Below are positions 25,520 to 35,071 of a stretch of DNA of 64,000 bases, piece after piece. Source of the DNA: Streptomyces spiramyceticus (GTDB lineage: Bacteria; Actinomycetota; Actinomycetes; Streptomycetales; Streptomycetaceae). The notes under the pieces were generated by a model that was given only the letters and a program-made list of their open reading frames with translations, was not told the origin of the DNA and did no database searches. The DNA lies in contig NZ_JARBAX010000002.1 of NCBI RefSeq assembly GCF_028807635.1, positions 682,001 through 746,000 on the forward strand. The letters are read 5' to 3'. Each line of letters starts with the position of its first letter. Within the stretch, counting starts at the first letter, position 1. Position numbers and translations under genes: made by a program.

Positions 25520-26634
25520 ATGCCCAGATCGACCATGTCCAGTACGTCGCCTGCTCCAAAGACCCGCCGTCGTCGCCCTGTGGGGGAGGCGGTGCTGGGA
25601 GTGGACACGCACCGGGACGCGCATGTGGCTGCGGTGCTCTCCGTGACGGGGACAGTGCTCGCCACCGACGAGTTCCCGGCCACCGCAGCCGGGTACCGGG
25701 ATCTGCTGAAGTGGGCCAGGAATTCGGGAGCCGTGAGGCGGGCCGGGGTGGAGGGGACCGGCTCCTTTGGGGCGTCCCTGTCGCGCTATCTGCTGGCCCA
25801 GGGCATAGACGTGTTTGACGTGAATCGGATGGACGGGGCAGATCGCCGTCTGCGCGGCAAATCGGATCCGCTCGATGCCCAGAACGCGGCGCGAGCCGTA
25901 TTGAGCGGGCGGGCCCGCGCCAGGGCCAAAGCGGGCGACGGGCCGGTGCAGATCGCGAGAATGTACAAACTCACGAAGGTGTCGGCCGTCAAAGCCCGCA
26001 CCCAGGCCATCAACCAGCTCAAGTCCGTCCTCGTTACTGCTGAGCCCGCCTTGCGGGAAGAGCTGGCCGGACTGGGCAATGCCGAACTCTTCCGTACCTG
26101 TGCGCGGTTCGCCGACGTGAGCGGTCACGAGGGGTCGGTGAGGAGTCGGTGCTGCAGGCCACTCGGATCACGCTGGGTCTGCTGGCTTGCCGGATCGGCC
26201 AGCTCTCCGAGCAGATCCGGGATGTGGACGCTCGTCTGGTCCGGCTCGTGGAATGTCATGCCCCGAGGCTGCTTGAGGTGGTGGGGATCGGTCCGGACAC
26301 GGCCGTCGCTTTGCTGACCACGGTGGGGGACAACCCGGAACGCCTGGACAGTGAGGCGTCCTTCGCTGCGCTGTGCGGGGTCAGTCCTGTCGAGCGTTCC
26401 TCGGGGCGCCGGCAGTACCGTCGCCTCAACCGTGGTGGCGATCGTCAGGCAAATGCCGCGCTCCATCGCATCGTGTTCACCCGTCTGCGGGTCGACCCGC
26501 GCACTCAGGACTACTACGAGCGTCGGATCAAGGAGGGTAAGACCCGTCGCGAAATCATCCGATGCCTCAAGCGCTATGCCGCCCGGGAGGTCTTCCACCT
26601 GGTCGGACAGCTACAGCCGGTACCCCGCTCATAG
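25520..26634 (+). pseudogene. IS110-family transposase with frameshift
   Basis: The first frame has VLGVDTHRDAHVAAVLSVTG (D of the DEDD RuvC-like domain), VRRAGVEGTGSFGASLSRYL (Glu), DVNRMDGADRRLRGKSDPLD (Asp pair) and KARTQAINQLKSVLVTAEPA. Around 26130 the frame shifts by one base, and the C-terminal transposase_20 domain follows in the new frame: APRLLEVVGIGPDTAVALLT, FAALCGVSPVERSSGRRQYR (with the Ser region), NRGGDRQANAALHRIV. IS110 does not use programmed frameshifting, so I read this as a mutation. A short piece of the same kind of 3' end sits at 36941-36977. Confidence 0.8.
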
Positions 26635-26645
26635 GGGCTGTGCGA

Positions 26646-26682
26646 TGCAGAACCCCCGCTGGCTGGGCCCAGCCGGGGGTTC
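26646..26682. terminator. Strong hairpin after IS110 transposase
   Basis: AGAACCCCCG pairs with CGGGGGTTCT, with further GCTGGG/CCCAGC pairing inside and a short bulge. It stands just 3' of the transposase stop and before the DUF6461-like gene, where it could terminate transcription from the IS. Confidence 0.65.
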
Positions 26683-26768
26683 TGTCGCGTGCTGGGTCGG
26701 GGCTGGCCAGGTGGCCTCTCCGGACCGGCCGGGTGGCGGTGTCAGTGGCACCGGACAGAATGCGCTGC

Positions 26769-27575
26769 ATGACTTCGGCTACGGCACATGACTACGCTTG
26801 CATACGGACCTCCCCGCTGTTCTGCTACGCGCTGGAGGCCGGCTACACGCTGACCCTGGTGCGAGGGGTTACGCCTGCGGACGTGTTGCGGGTGATGGCG
26901 GCAGTCCCCCAGGGAACCTGCCATGGAGCGGATGCGCTGATCGAGCAGCAGGAGGAACTGCGCGAGGGCATGGACTACTGGGACGAGGCGTTCCTCGCCG
27001 GAGCCTTTGCAGTTGCCGGTCACGGTGGGGAGTGGACCCTCGTCTTGCAGTTTGACGGTGGCGTGGGCATGCAGGGGCGTTTTCTGGAGGTGCTGTCGAC
27101 TGGCGGTCGGGCCGTGATGCATTCCAGCAACGGCGGCAAGCCCATTCATCTCTTCCACTGGTACGAGGACGGTGAACTGCGAACCACCTTCGAAGGGCCT
27201 GCAGTTCGCTACGGCAGTACCCCCGACGACCTGGTCGAGGTCATGCGAGAGGTGGGCTTTGCCCTCTCAGTAGCGGAGGAGGAAGCCGCCGGTGCGGGCG
27301 TCGACACCAAGGCGGCGACCTTCGCATTGGCAGAGCGCTTGAGTGGAGTGCGGGTGAGTGAGGCGCTCTTGCAGTGCGCCGACTTCCAGATCGGACATGT
27401 GCCGGAAGAGCCCGCCGAGGACTGGACCGGCATTGTCATCGACATCACGGACGCCCAGGGGGACCGCTTCTGCAGGGAATTCACCCGTGAGGATGTCGGG
27501 GCCGCAGCGGACGAGGCCCGTGCCCGGGCCAACGCTCCAGTCGTCATTGAGGGACCGTTCTTCTCGGGATCGTGA
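26769..27575 (+). CDS. DUF6461-like hypothetical protein
   Basis: 268 residues from the ATG at 26769 (an in-frame ATG lies three codons earlier). LFCYALEAGYTLTLVRGVTP, DVLRVMAAVPQGTC, GEWTLVLQFDGGVGMQGRFL and DDLVEVMREVGFALSVAEEE are the features I associate with DUF6461, a Streptomyces family of unknown function. The last 85 residues form an acidic tail. No signal or membrane helix. A shorter protein of the same kind is at 7024-7605. It stands alone between IS110 and a broken restriction gene. Confidence 0.65.
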   Translation: MTSATAHDYACIRTSPLFCYALEAGYTLTLVRGVTPADVLRVMAAVPQGTCHGADALIEQQEELREGMDYWDEAFLAGAFAVAGHGGEWTLVLQFDGGVGMQGRFLEVLSTGGRAVMHSSNGGKPIHLFHWYEDGELRTTFEGPAVRYGSTPDDLVEVMREVGFALSVAEEEAAGAGVDTKAATFALAERLSGVRVSEALLQCADFQIGHVPEEPAEDWTGIVIDITDAQGDRFCREFTREDVGAAADEARARANAPVVIEGPFFSGS

Positions 27576-27672
27576 CTGCCGGCAAGTTGCCCCCCGTCAG
27601 TAGGGGTGTCCGTGACAGGAATAGGCTGGCTGGACGCTGTGTAGTTGGGAAACCCTGATGGTGTGCGGGTGC

Positions 27673-28423
27673 TCAGAAGTCGGAACCCAGCAGGGCGAGA
27701 GGGTGACGTTCGAGCTGCGCGAAACGGACCTTTTCGCGCAGCCAGGTCGCGATATCACCTTGCTGTTCGAGCAGGAGGACGAGTTCCCGGAGTTCGCCCA
27801 GGACGATCACTCGCTGGTTCAGTGCGCGTTCGCTTTCTGCGATGGCCGGCCCGGTGAAGCCTGACGCAGAGATGAATAGGGCGCGGACTTCCGAGCGCCC
27901 GTACACCCGAACCAGGTGGCGGCTCATCGCATTGATCTCGACAGGCTCACCCCACCACTTGATCTCTACGAGGTACACGGACCCGTCGACTTCGAGGGCG
28001 CCGTCAATCCGTTCAACGGGATGCCCTTCCTCGCTACGTAGCGTAAAGGATTCCCTTATCAAGATACTTTCGGTCGTGAACAGGTCGTTGAGCACGCCTT
28101 CCAGGGCGGTACCTCGCTTCCTTGGGTCGTCTTCGTTGAACAGGTCGTTGAGTCGGACTCGGAGGTCTTGAAACCTTGCCTTCCGCCGAGCAAGGCGCTC
28201 AAGGCCGCTTGTGCGCGCTCTGACATGAGCTGCTCGCTCTTCATCGTGTGCCTGGCTCATCCGCGTGAATGAGTCCTTGACGTTCACGAGTCGTCGCACG
28301 TTTGCCTGCAGCCCCTGGGCCGGGAGGCGGTCGTCCGGCCACATGTGGAGAAGTCCTCGAATTCGATCGATCGTTTGAGGATTTCCCTGCGAACTCCCAA
28401 GCCTGCGTCGCCCTGTTCATTGA
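27673..28423 (-). pseudogene. Mrr-like restriction endonuclease, C-terminal part (split by composite transposon)
   Basis: Read leftward from the duplication at 28417-28423: EQGDAGLGVRREILKRSIEF, EDFSTC, then a one-base deletion near 28345 (ACATGTGG where TGT TGG is expected) and continuation WPDDRLPAQGLQANVRRLVN, VKDSFTRM. The PD-(D/E)xK nuclease core follows: RGTALEGVLNDLF, IDGALEVDGSVYLVEIKWWG (D and E-x-K), VRALFISASGFTGPAI. The family is Mrr/type IV-like restriction enzymes. The N-terminal part is 6 kb away at 34446-34666 and the frame matches exactly across the 7-bp duplication. The frameshift is an independent lesion. Confidence 0.8.
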
Positions 28424-28537
28424 ACGTTTTCAGCGTGGCCACTGATCGGGTGAGACCGGTGAGGGCCGCAACGCACAGGGCTCCCGTGCTGTTGGGTGAG
28501 GTGTTCGACGTCTCAACCCACCCGCACAGGAGCCCTG

Positions 28538-29287
28538 TTGGTTCCCTATCCTGCCGCACTCGACCTCCCGCATGCCCTGGTCGAGTGGGTCACGATGCTC
28601 ATCGTCACCCGTGAGCGTGACCGACGGTGCAAACTCCCGCCGCACCAGCGCGCGCTCATCGCTCTGGTGTACCTGCGCCGCCACGACACCCTCGCCCGGA
28701 TCGCGGCCGGTTTCGGCATATCCGTCGGCACCGCCCATGCCTACGTCACGGCTGTGACCGACCTGCTCGCCGACCGGGCACCGGGCCTGCTCAAGACTCT
28801 GCGCGAGCACGGTCCGGAGTTCGTCCTGCTGGACGGCACCCTCGCCGAGTGCGACCGCGTCGGCGACAGCCGAGCCGACTACTCGGCCAAGCACCGCCGT
28901 CACGGCGTGAACGTCCAGGTCGTCACCGACCCCGCCGGCGCAGTGCTGTGGATCTCGCCCGCGCTGCCGGGCCGCGCCCACGACCTGACTGCTGCCCGCA
29001 CCCACCGCATCATCCGGATCTGCGAGCGTCTGGGCGTCCCCATCCTCGCCGACCGCGCCTACCAAGGCGCCGGCCCCTGGGTCACCACCGGACTCAAACG
29101 CCCGCCCCGCGGCGAACTCACCCTAACCCAGCGCACCGCCAACCGGGCCCTCGCCGTGGCACGGGCACCCGTCGAACGCGGTATCGCACGGCTGAAGTCC
29201 TGGCAGATCTTCCGCAGATCCTGCATCAGCCCCAACCGCATGACCATCATCACCAAAGCCGTCCTCACCCTGGAGCGACAGCGCTGA
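28538..29287 (+). CDS. IS5-type transposase (left copy of composite transposon)
   Basis: 249 residues from a TTG with AGGAG upstream, reading [20 protein letters not shown]. An N-terminal helix-turn-helix ([20 protein letters not shown]) is followed by a DDE_Tnp_4-type core: [20 protein letters not shown] (first Asp), [20 protein letters not shown] (second Asp) and [20 protein letters not shown] (Glu in V-E-R). All catalytic residues are present, so this copy could drive movement of the composite element. Confidence 0.9.
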   Translation: MVPYPAALDLPHALVEWVTMLIVTRERDRRCKLPPHQRALIALVYLRRHDTLARIAAGFGISVGTAHAYVTAVTDLLADRAPGLLKTLREHGPEFVLLDGTLAECDRVGDSRADYSAKHRRHGVNVQVVTDPAGAVLWISPALPGRAHDLTAARTHRIIRICERLGVPILADRAYQGAGPWVTTGLKRPPRGELTLTQRTANRALAVARAPVERGIARLKSWQIFRRSCISPNRMTIITKAVLTLERQR

Positions 29288-29293
29288 AAATGC

Positions 29294-29634
29294 TCACTGT
29301 TCTGAGCGGGGCGGCCTCTAATCTCACGTTCAGTGGCTGCTGTCGAGGACGGAGTCACCCACATAGGTGACTGCCGTCCCCTTCCACCTGGCTTGTCTCA
29401 TGGCATCCGTGACGGTCGAGTCATGGGTGCCGAAGAAGTTTGCGCCGACCACCGTACGGAAGTGTTTCTTCGCAGTTTTGACGGGCGGTGACCGCCGCCC
29501 GGTACATAAACCCGTTCCGGGTTCGGCTGGGACGCCAGCCGAACCCGAATAGGTTCAACTCCCGTTGAAACTGCTGCCTTTTCACGGTGGGATTGCCGGC
29601 GCCTTGGCCACGGTGGCTCCTACGAGCCCCGGTT
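29294..29634. other. Non-coding stretch with hairpin
   Basis: About 340 bp between the left IS and the stop of the glycine-rich gene. It contains the hairpin listed separately; no gene is seen. Confidence 0.45.
29519..29546 (-). terminator. Hairpin downstream of the glycine-rich gene
   Basis: GGGTTCGGCTGG and its perfect complement are separated by four bases. The position, about 90 bp beyond the leftward stop at 29635, suits a terminator for that gene. Confidence 0.6.
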
Positions 29635-30723
29635 TCAAGGCCCAGGTGCCACGCTGATCACGACGGCCCCGTTCGCGCCGGCGATACCGCCGTCGCCGTC
29701 GCCCCCGGCACTACCGGCAGTCCCGGAGCCGCCGGTGCCAGTGCTGACGCCGGCGCCACCGCCGCCGCCGGTCCCGCCGTTGCCCCCGCCGCCGGCATCG
29801 CCACCGGCACCGTGGGATTCGCCGTTGACGACGACCGCGGCGCCACCAGCACCGAACGCGCCACCGGTGCCGGTCGCACCGGAGCTGCCGTTTCCGCCAG
29901 CGCTACCGTTGTTCCCGGTCACTGAGGTGAGGGGGATACCCACACAGGATCGGCCCCCGCCGCCGCTACCGCCGGTGCCTGCGCCACCGCCGGCACCGTT
30001 GGCGCCACCGGCGCCTCCGCCGGCGCCGGCTGCGCCGGAAGTGCCGCCTCCGCCGCCTCGGCCGCCCGCCCCGCCGGTCGCGGAGCTGCTACTGGCGCTG
30101 CCGCCTCCGGCAGAGGCCCTTTGAGCCAGGCCGACCGCTACGCTGCTGGTCCCACCGTTTTGACCGAGGGTGCCGGAGGCTCCTCCGTCACCGTTACTGC
30201 CGTTGGCTCCGCTACCGGCGGACCCGGCGCCACCGGTGCCGCCGACGCCTCCGTTACCGCCGGTACCTGCGCTGCCGGCACTTCCCACGACCGTGGTCAA
30301 CACCGAGCCGGCGGGAACTACGAATTGGCACTGCACGAAGGCTCCGGAGCCTCCACCGCCTCCTCCTCCGCCCCCGCCGCCGCCTCCCCCGCCACCGCCG
30401 CCGCCACCGCCGCGGTTGGTGCCCCCGCCCCCGGCGCCGCCTCCGCCGCCTCCGCCGCCACCACCGCCGGCGCCACCGCTACCGCCGGCCCCGCCGCCCC
30501 ACAGGCGGACGGTGACGATGTCCACGGCGGATCCGAGGTCCGGAACCGTGAAGGAATGCTTGCCAGGGGTTGTGAACACTGTCTGCTGCTGCGTCGTCTG
30601 TGCAGCAGCGCTGTCAGCGAGCACCATCGGCGGGATCAGTCCGCCAACCAGTGCTGCTACGCCTACGCCGGCCCGTAGTCTCAGAGCCGTGCGTCCCTGA
30701 AGGCTTATCAATTCCCGTACCAC
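29635..30723 (-). CDS. Secreted extremely glycine-rich protein
   Basis: 362 residues. A signal peptide is clear: basic start, then GVGVAALVGGLIPPMVLADS and AAAQ. The next segment, VFTTPGKHSFTVPDLGSAVD and IVTVRLWGGGAGGSG, resembles the N-terminal strand region of bacterial glycine-rich surface proteins. After that about 280 residues are mostly Gly, Ala, Ser and Thr with runs of Gly, plus one island GAFVQCQFVVPAGSVLTTVV and a second Cys in GGGRSCVGIPLTSVTG. No membrane anchor or sortase signal at the end. It is likely an extracellular structural or adhesive protein; composition recalls PGRS proteins but there is no PE domain. It lies inside the composite transposon. Confidence 0.75.
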   Translation of the reverse strand: MVRELISLQGRTALRLRAGVGVAALVGGLIPPMVLADSAAAQTTQQQTVFTTPGKHSFTVPDLGSAVDIVTVRLWGGGAGGSGGAGGGGGGGGGGGAGGGGTNRGGGGGGGGGGGGGGGGGGGGGSGAFVQCQFVVPAGSVLTTVVGSAGSAGTGGNGGVGGTGGAGSAGSGANGSNGDGGASGTLGQNGGTSSVAVGLAQRASAGGGSASSSSATGGAGGRGGGGGTSGAAGAGGGAGGANGAGGGAGTGGSGGGGRSCVGIPLTSVTGNNGSAGGNGSSGATGTGGAFGAGGAAVVVNGESHGAGGDAGGGGNGGTGGGGGAGVSTGTGGSGTAGSAGGDGDGGIAGANGAVVISVAPGP

Positions 30724-31223
30724 GATGCCCTCCTCGCCTCGTCGCTTTCAGGCGATAGCGATTGTCCGCGAGGCGGAACGTGACGCTCCAGTACCACGAG
30801 GGGGCGGAAAGAAGCAAAGCAGAGATTGCGGTTTAGGCAATGCCAAAAGAATGGTGTCACTGAGGTGGCTGGGGCGGTGACGCACACCGGAGTATCTCCG
30901 CAGAAGCCGACGTCGCCTGGCGCCACCACTCTTCGGTGGCCCGGCGGGCGGGCATCTCACACTCCAGCCGATCTGGTGCTAGCAGATCCACCCCCGCCAG
31001 GGTATAGCTGACGCCGAGTTGTGTATGTGTGGGCGTGGGTGCCGCCGGTGTCGTGGACGACGCGCAGCGGGGTGATGGACGGCATCGCCGTTTGGGGCCT
31101 GGGGATGCCCGCGAAGCGGGTGGGCATGCCAGCTGTTTCCGGTGCCGAGGCCGTGATCGGTGCGGTGATGTCCATGACGTACACGTCATGGGATGTCGAA
31201 CTGCGGGCGGCGGGCGGGGTGAC
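30724..31223. other. Non-coding stretch inside composite transposon
   Basis: About 500 bp with only short frames on both strands. It should include the promoter of the glycine-rich gene near 30730-30850. No gene recognised. Confidence 0.4.
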
Positions 31224-31520
31224 GCCTCAGGACGGGCGCACGCTGGTGGGCGGTGCGGAAGCCGGCTCCAGGCGGACGCAGCAGTGACCGGGGCTGGGCG
31301 CCAGGCACGGCTGGAGGCCGCTTTCGGCGAGCCCGTCCAGCAGGCCGCGAAGCAGGTGGAGGTTCATGCCGCACACTGTCTGGGTGTGTTCGCGGGCGAG
31401 CGCGTGGAACGGGCAGTTGCCCCAGCGGCAGCTGGGCGGCGGCGGTCCGTCCGGGGGAACCGGCGGTACCCGCTGTGCTGGGCTGGGCCACGGGGGCTCG
31501 TGACCGTTCTCCTCGCAGCA
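31224..31520 (-). pseudogene. C-terminal fragment of a Cys-rich (Fe-S type) ArsR/SufR-like regulator
   Basis: Frame without a start reads CRWGNCPFHALAREHTQTVC, GMNLHLLRGLLDGLAESGLQ, PCLAPSPGHCCVRLEPA and stops at 31224. The spacing of Cys in N-C-P-F-H, V-C-G-M-N and G-H-C-C is that of actinobacterial SufR-type regulators that bind an iron-sulfur cluster. The DNA-binding N-terminal half is absent, so this is a remnant. Confidence 0.55.
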
Positions 31521-31799
31521 CGCTCCTTCGCGCGGCCCTCAACGCGCTGGCGCCCCCCGTGTGGGGGACGCCCTCTGAGCTTGAGCGACGAGACGCTTCT
31601 CACGCGTCCGCGCGGGGCCTCTAACCGTGGGAGAACGGGCCTTCGGCGGCTCGTTCGAACGGCCATGCCGGGCGGCCGAGGTCAGCAGCGTGTCCCGGTG
31701 GCTGGCTCTGGTCGCCCCATGTCGACGACCTGCACCGGGCGGACGGGCCGCCGGTCGTAGTGTGGCCGGCTGCCTCCTCGTACAGAAGGAGGTCCTCTG

Positions 31800-33830
31800 A
31801 TGGCAAGACTTACTCGCCTCGCGCTCTGCGCCGTTGCGTTGTCGCTTGTCCTCGCGCCCGTCGGCGTAGGGCACGCGGGGCCGACAGGCGGCCACCGCAT
31901 TGGCCTGGACGCGGTGCCGAACACCACGGAGAACGACGCGATCACGTTCAACGCGGCGACGTGGGTGGATCTGCAGCGCGTGACGGGGGCGGACCCTGGC
32001 GTCGACGTGGACACGCGGGGCAATGACCGCATCTTCGTCGATTTCCCCTGGGCACGGCTCACCACCAATCAAACGCTCCCCAACATCGTGGCACGCTCGC
32101 TCGACCACGGTGACACGTTCCGGACCCTCTTCGACGAGACCTGCCCGACCAGCAACTCACAGCCGCACTGCGGCGATCCGGGCATGGGCAACAGCGCCCT
32201 CGCGCTCTCCCCCGACAGTGACAACGTCTATCTGTCCGGAATCGTGCCCGGCTTCGGCTCCCTGACGGCGTCCGCATCCTCCGATGGCGGAGACACCTGG
32301 CCCAAGTTCAACCCGGTGACCACGCCGGTGGGCATGGACCGGCCCTGGTTGCTCGCCCCGGGCGGCCAGACGGCGTACCTCACGTGGAACAACGTGGCGC
32401 TGGCGCAACTGGGTCAGCCGAGCGTGCAGTACGCGACCACGCAGGACGGCGGGGCCTCGTGGAACGTCGATCCGATCCCCAAGTACGCCACGAGCACCGC
32501 GACACGACTGGTGATGGACCGGTCCGCCCAGAGCCCTGCGCGCGGTGCCATCTACCAAGTCTTCAACGAAGTAGACGCCCAAGGGAACGCAACTCCGAAG
32601 GTCGGCATCGCCGTTTCCACAGACGCCACCAAGACCTTCCAGACCCACCACGTCGGGGACGACCTGGCATGCGGCGGCTGCGAGGGTGCATACCACGGAT
32701 CCTCCTTTCCATGGGTGACTACCGATGCCGCCGGAAATCTCTATGCCGTTTGGGGGACAGAAAGCGGCTCCGACGTCGTCATGAGTACGTCGAAGATCTC
32801 CGCCCCGGCCAATGACCCGACGCAAGGCGGTAATCCCGGCAGTACCTGGAGTACTCCCGTCCGTGTGTCCGCGGGGCCCGCGGAAACCGCTGTCGTCAGC
32901 AACGTCGTGGCCGGCTCGCCGGGCAACGTCGCCATCGTCTATTACGGGACCAAGGGTTCCGGGATCCCTGACACTCAGCCGGACGATGCCGAGTGGCACC
33001 CGTTCGTCGCGCACTCGGCCAATGCACTCGACTCAAACCCGGAGTTCACGCAATCGGTCATCGACCATCGCGTGGTTCACACGGGCGGGTTCTGCACCGC
33101 TGGACTTGGGACCTGTCCCGCGGGCGGTAGCCGGGGTCTGCGCAACTGGATGAGGGTGGGCATGGGTCCCGACGGGCGTCTGTACGCCGCGTGGAGCGAT
33201 GACAACAACGACGGCCACCGGACCGGAATTCGCTTCGCGAAACAGCTCACCGGTCCGAGCCTGATCACCGGGACTCCCTCGTTCAACGACCCCGCACCGT
33301 CGAGTCCGATGGCCGATCCCGCAGGCGACGCCACGTGGCTCAATCGTCTCACCGGCGGCACCAACCTGCCCGAGGCCGACCTCACGAGCGTCGCAATGGA
33401 CAGGCACGGTAAGGACATCCGCTTCACGCTGTCGGTCGGCGATGCCCAGCGATTCGAGGATGCGGTCAACGCGGTCCCTTCGGCCGAACGACTGCTCTTC
33501 GTCGTGCGGTTCGAAACTGCGGATCAGGAGTACTTTGCGGCGTACGAGTACTCAAAGGGCGGAGCGACCCGTGCCTTTACCGGCCGGATTGAAGCCGACG
33601 ACCGTGTCGACCCCATCGACAGCGCGATCGATTTCGTCCGCGACGATGACGCAATGGCGACGGTCAGTGGTGACACGATCACGATCGAGCAGGACCTGTC
33701 GCGCCTCGGTGGCACCTCGAAGTTCGACAGCGTCGTCGGGGCCGCCCTCATCGGCCCGTCCAGCAGCAATGAGAGCCAGTTCAAGTTGCTGAACACCATC
33801 GATGCGACACGGGCCTTCGACCGTGAATGA
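31800..33830 (+). CDS. Secreted sialidase-like beta-propeller protein
   Basis: 676 residues; AGAAGGAGG precedes the ATG. A signal peptide, LTRLALCAVALSLVLAPVGV followed by GHA, is clear. The body shows Asp-box/BNR repeats (SSDGGDTWPKF, TTQDGGASWNVD) and other blade-like segments, e.g. DPGVDVDTRGNDRIFVDFPW, PDGRLYAAWSDDNNDGHRTG. Paired Cys (HCG, CGGCEG, FCTAGLGTC) suit a secreted protein. The last 170 residues form a separate beta domain (IRFTLSVGDAQRFEDAVNAV, LLFVVRFETADQEYFAAYEY). Catalytic sialidase Arg triad cannot be confirmed, so exo-sialidase activity is uncertain. It is cargo of the composite transposon. Confidence 0.75.
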   Translation: MARLTRLALCAVALSLVLAPVGVGHAGPTGGHRIGLDAVPNTTENDAITFNAATWVDLQRVTGADPGVDVDTRGNDRIFVDFPWARLTTNQTLPNIVARSLDHGDTFRTLFDETCPTSNSQPHCGDPGMGNSALALSPDSDNVYLSGIVPGFGSLTASASSDGGDTWPKFNPVTTPVGMDRPWLLAPGGQTAYLTWNNVALAQLGQPSVQYATTQDGGASWNVDPIPKYATSTATRLVMDRSAQSPARGAIYQVFNEVDAQGNATPKVGIAVSTDATKTFQTHHVGDDLACGGCEGAYHGSSFPWVTTDAAGNLYAVWGTESGSDVVMSTSKISAPANDPTQGGNPGSTWSTPVRVSAGPAETAVVSNVVAGSPGNVAIVYYGTKGSGIPDTQPDDAEWHPFVAHSANALDSNPEFTQSVIDHRVVHTGGFCTAGLGTCPAGGSRGLRNWMRVGMGPDGRLYAAWSDDNNDGHRTGIRFAKQLTGPSLITGTPSFNDPAPSSPMADPAGDATWLNRLTGGTNLPEADLTSVAMDRHGKDIRFTLSVGDAQRFEDAVNAVPSAERLLFVVRFETADQEYFAAYEYSKGGATRAFTGRIEADDRVDPIDSAIDFVRDDDAMATVSGDTITIEQDLSRLGGTSKFDSVVGAALIGPSSSNESQFKLLNTIDATRAFDRE

Positions 33831-33875
33831 GCTGTGATCCCTGCGAGGACGGTACGGCGCGTGGCGGCTCACTGA

Positions 33876-34445
33876 GCCTGATCGAGCTGGCCACCGATCA
33901 GGTGACGGTCCACGAAGCGCAACGAGCGCGGCCCCCGAGCTGTTGATCGAGATGTCTGACGTCTCAACCACGCTGCTCGGGGGTCTCGTTGGTCATCTAT
34001 CCTGCCGCACTCGACCTGCCCCATGCGCTCGTGGAGTGGGTCACCATGCTCATCGTCACCCGCGAGGGTGACCGCCGCTGCAAGCTCCCACCGCACCAGC
34101 GTGCCCTGGTCGGCCTGGTGTACCTGCGCAGACACGACACGCTCGCGCAGATCGCCGCCAGCTTCGGTATCTTGGTGGGCACCGCCCACGCCTACACCTC
34201 GCCGACCGCGCCTACATGGGAGCTGGCCCCTGGGTGACGACGCCCCTCAGACGCCCGCCAGGCCGTGACCTCACGCCAACCCAGCAAACCGTCAACCGCG
34301 CGCTGTCCAGGCATGGGCACCGGTTAAGCGCGGCGTCGCGCGACTGAAGTCGTTGCGGATCTTCCGCAGGTCCCGGTGCAGTCCGAATCGAATGTCGTCA
34401 ATCTGCGCGGCCGTCCTCACCCTGGAGCGGCAGCGCTGAAAAGGC
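33876..34445 (+). mobile_element. Internally deleted IS5-type copy (right end of composite transposon)
   Basis: 570 bp against 870 bp in the left copy. The transposase begins normally ([40 protein letters not shown]), then about 300 bp are missing and the sequence resumes in another frame at [15 protein letters not shown]. It is inactive but keeps both terminal regions, so it can still serve as an end of the composite element. Confidence 0.85.
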
Positions 34446-34666
34446 TCATTGATCCGGCTGAGCACGGCACGAACGATCTTGTACTTGCTGACTGCTGACT
34501 TGTCCGCGGCGAGCTGGTGTCGATGGGGCGCGAGCAGGTCTTCGCTGACGCCAGCGCCCCGCAAGAATCCAAGGACCCCTTCTTTGCTCCGGTTGAGCCG
34601 GGGCACCAGCTCGATCAACAGGTCCAAAAGCTCAGGCGGCCAGTGGTAGGCGTCGTTGTGGGCCAC
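34446..34666 (-). pseudogene. Mrr-like restriction endonuclease, N-terminal part
   Basis: A GTG at 34666 starts [58 protein letters not shown]. It breaks at the composite transposon and continues in frame at 28423 (INE-QGDAGLG). This helical N-terminal region precedes the nuclease domain in Streptomyces Mrr-like proteins. Together the pieces give a normal order: N-terminal helical domain, EFEDFSTCW block, then PD-(D/E)xK core. Confidence 0.75.
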
Positions 34667-35071
34667 TCGTCATCTACACCTTCCGCACGGGAGCCGCTCT
34701 CCGGGGTGCTTCGATCTGGACGATGTCCGAACGGCTCGACCTATGAAGCTGATTGTGCAGCGGTTATCGCCGCTTGAGACTGGGTTTCGCGGGATGCACG
34801 GCATGAAGCTGGTGCGGTGATGTTCGCTGGCGCCTCTCTGCGCGCTGGAAGACTCCTCGGACCCTTTGGCAGCTTCAGTTCAGACTGGTCGAGCCGGGAG
34901 GATCTTGCAGTCTGTTGGCGGCCGCGTTCCTGTGCCTGCTCTGCGCGCAAGGCCGGGGCAGGGAACGGTCCTCGGTGGCCGACTGGGGGCGGTGGCAGGC
35001 CGTACTGGCGCCTTCGGCCCGCGGGGTGCCCGTCCCGGCCTGACCCTCGGTGCACCGGCCCGGACGGGCGG
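34667..35071. other. No gene seen between restriction gene start and LysR stop
   Basis: About 405 bp at the boundary between the IS-rich and the orderly halves. No convincing frame on either strand; the promoter of the broken restriction gene should lie at its left side. Confidence 0.4.

Larger units (their letters stand above)
28424..34445. mobile_element. Composite transposon bounded by two copies of an IS5-type element
   Basis: 6022 bp flanked on both outer sides by TCATTGA (28417-28423, 34446-34452), read as a 7-bp target duplication. The bounding ISs are direct repeats: an intact left copy (28424-29293) and an internally deleted right copy (33876-34445). Their ends share TTTTCAGCG. The inner flanks differ (TCACTGT and TCACTGA), so only the outermost ends carry a matching duplication, as expected if the whole block moved. 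Cargo: a glycine-rich secreted protein, a regulator remnant and a sialidase-like secreted protein. Removing the block restores the restriction gene frame. Confidence 0.8.

Noticed and set aside
30170..30700. A proline-rich plus-strand frame
   Set aside because: It is the complement of the Gly codon runs in the secreted glycine-rich gene. That gene has a signal peptide; this has no ribosome site or domain.
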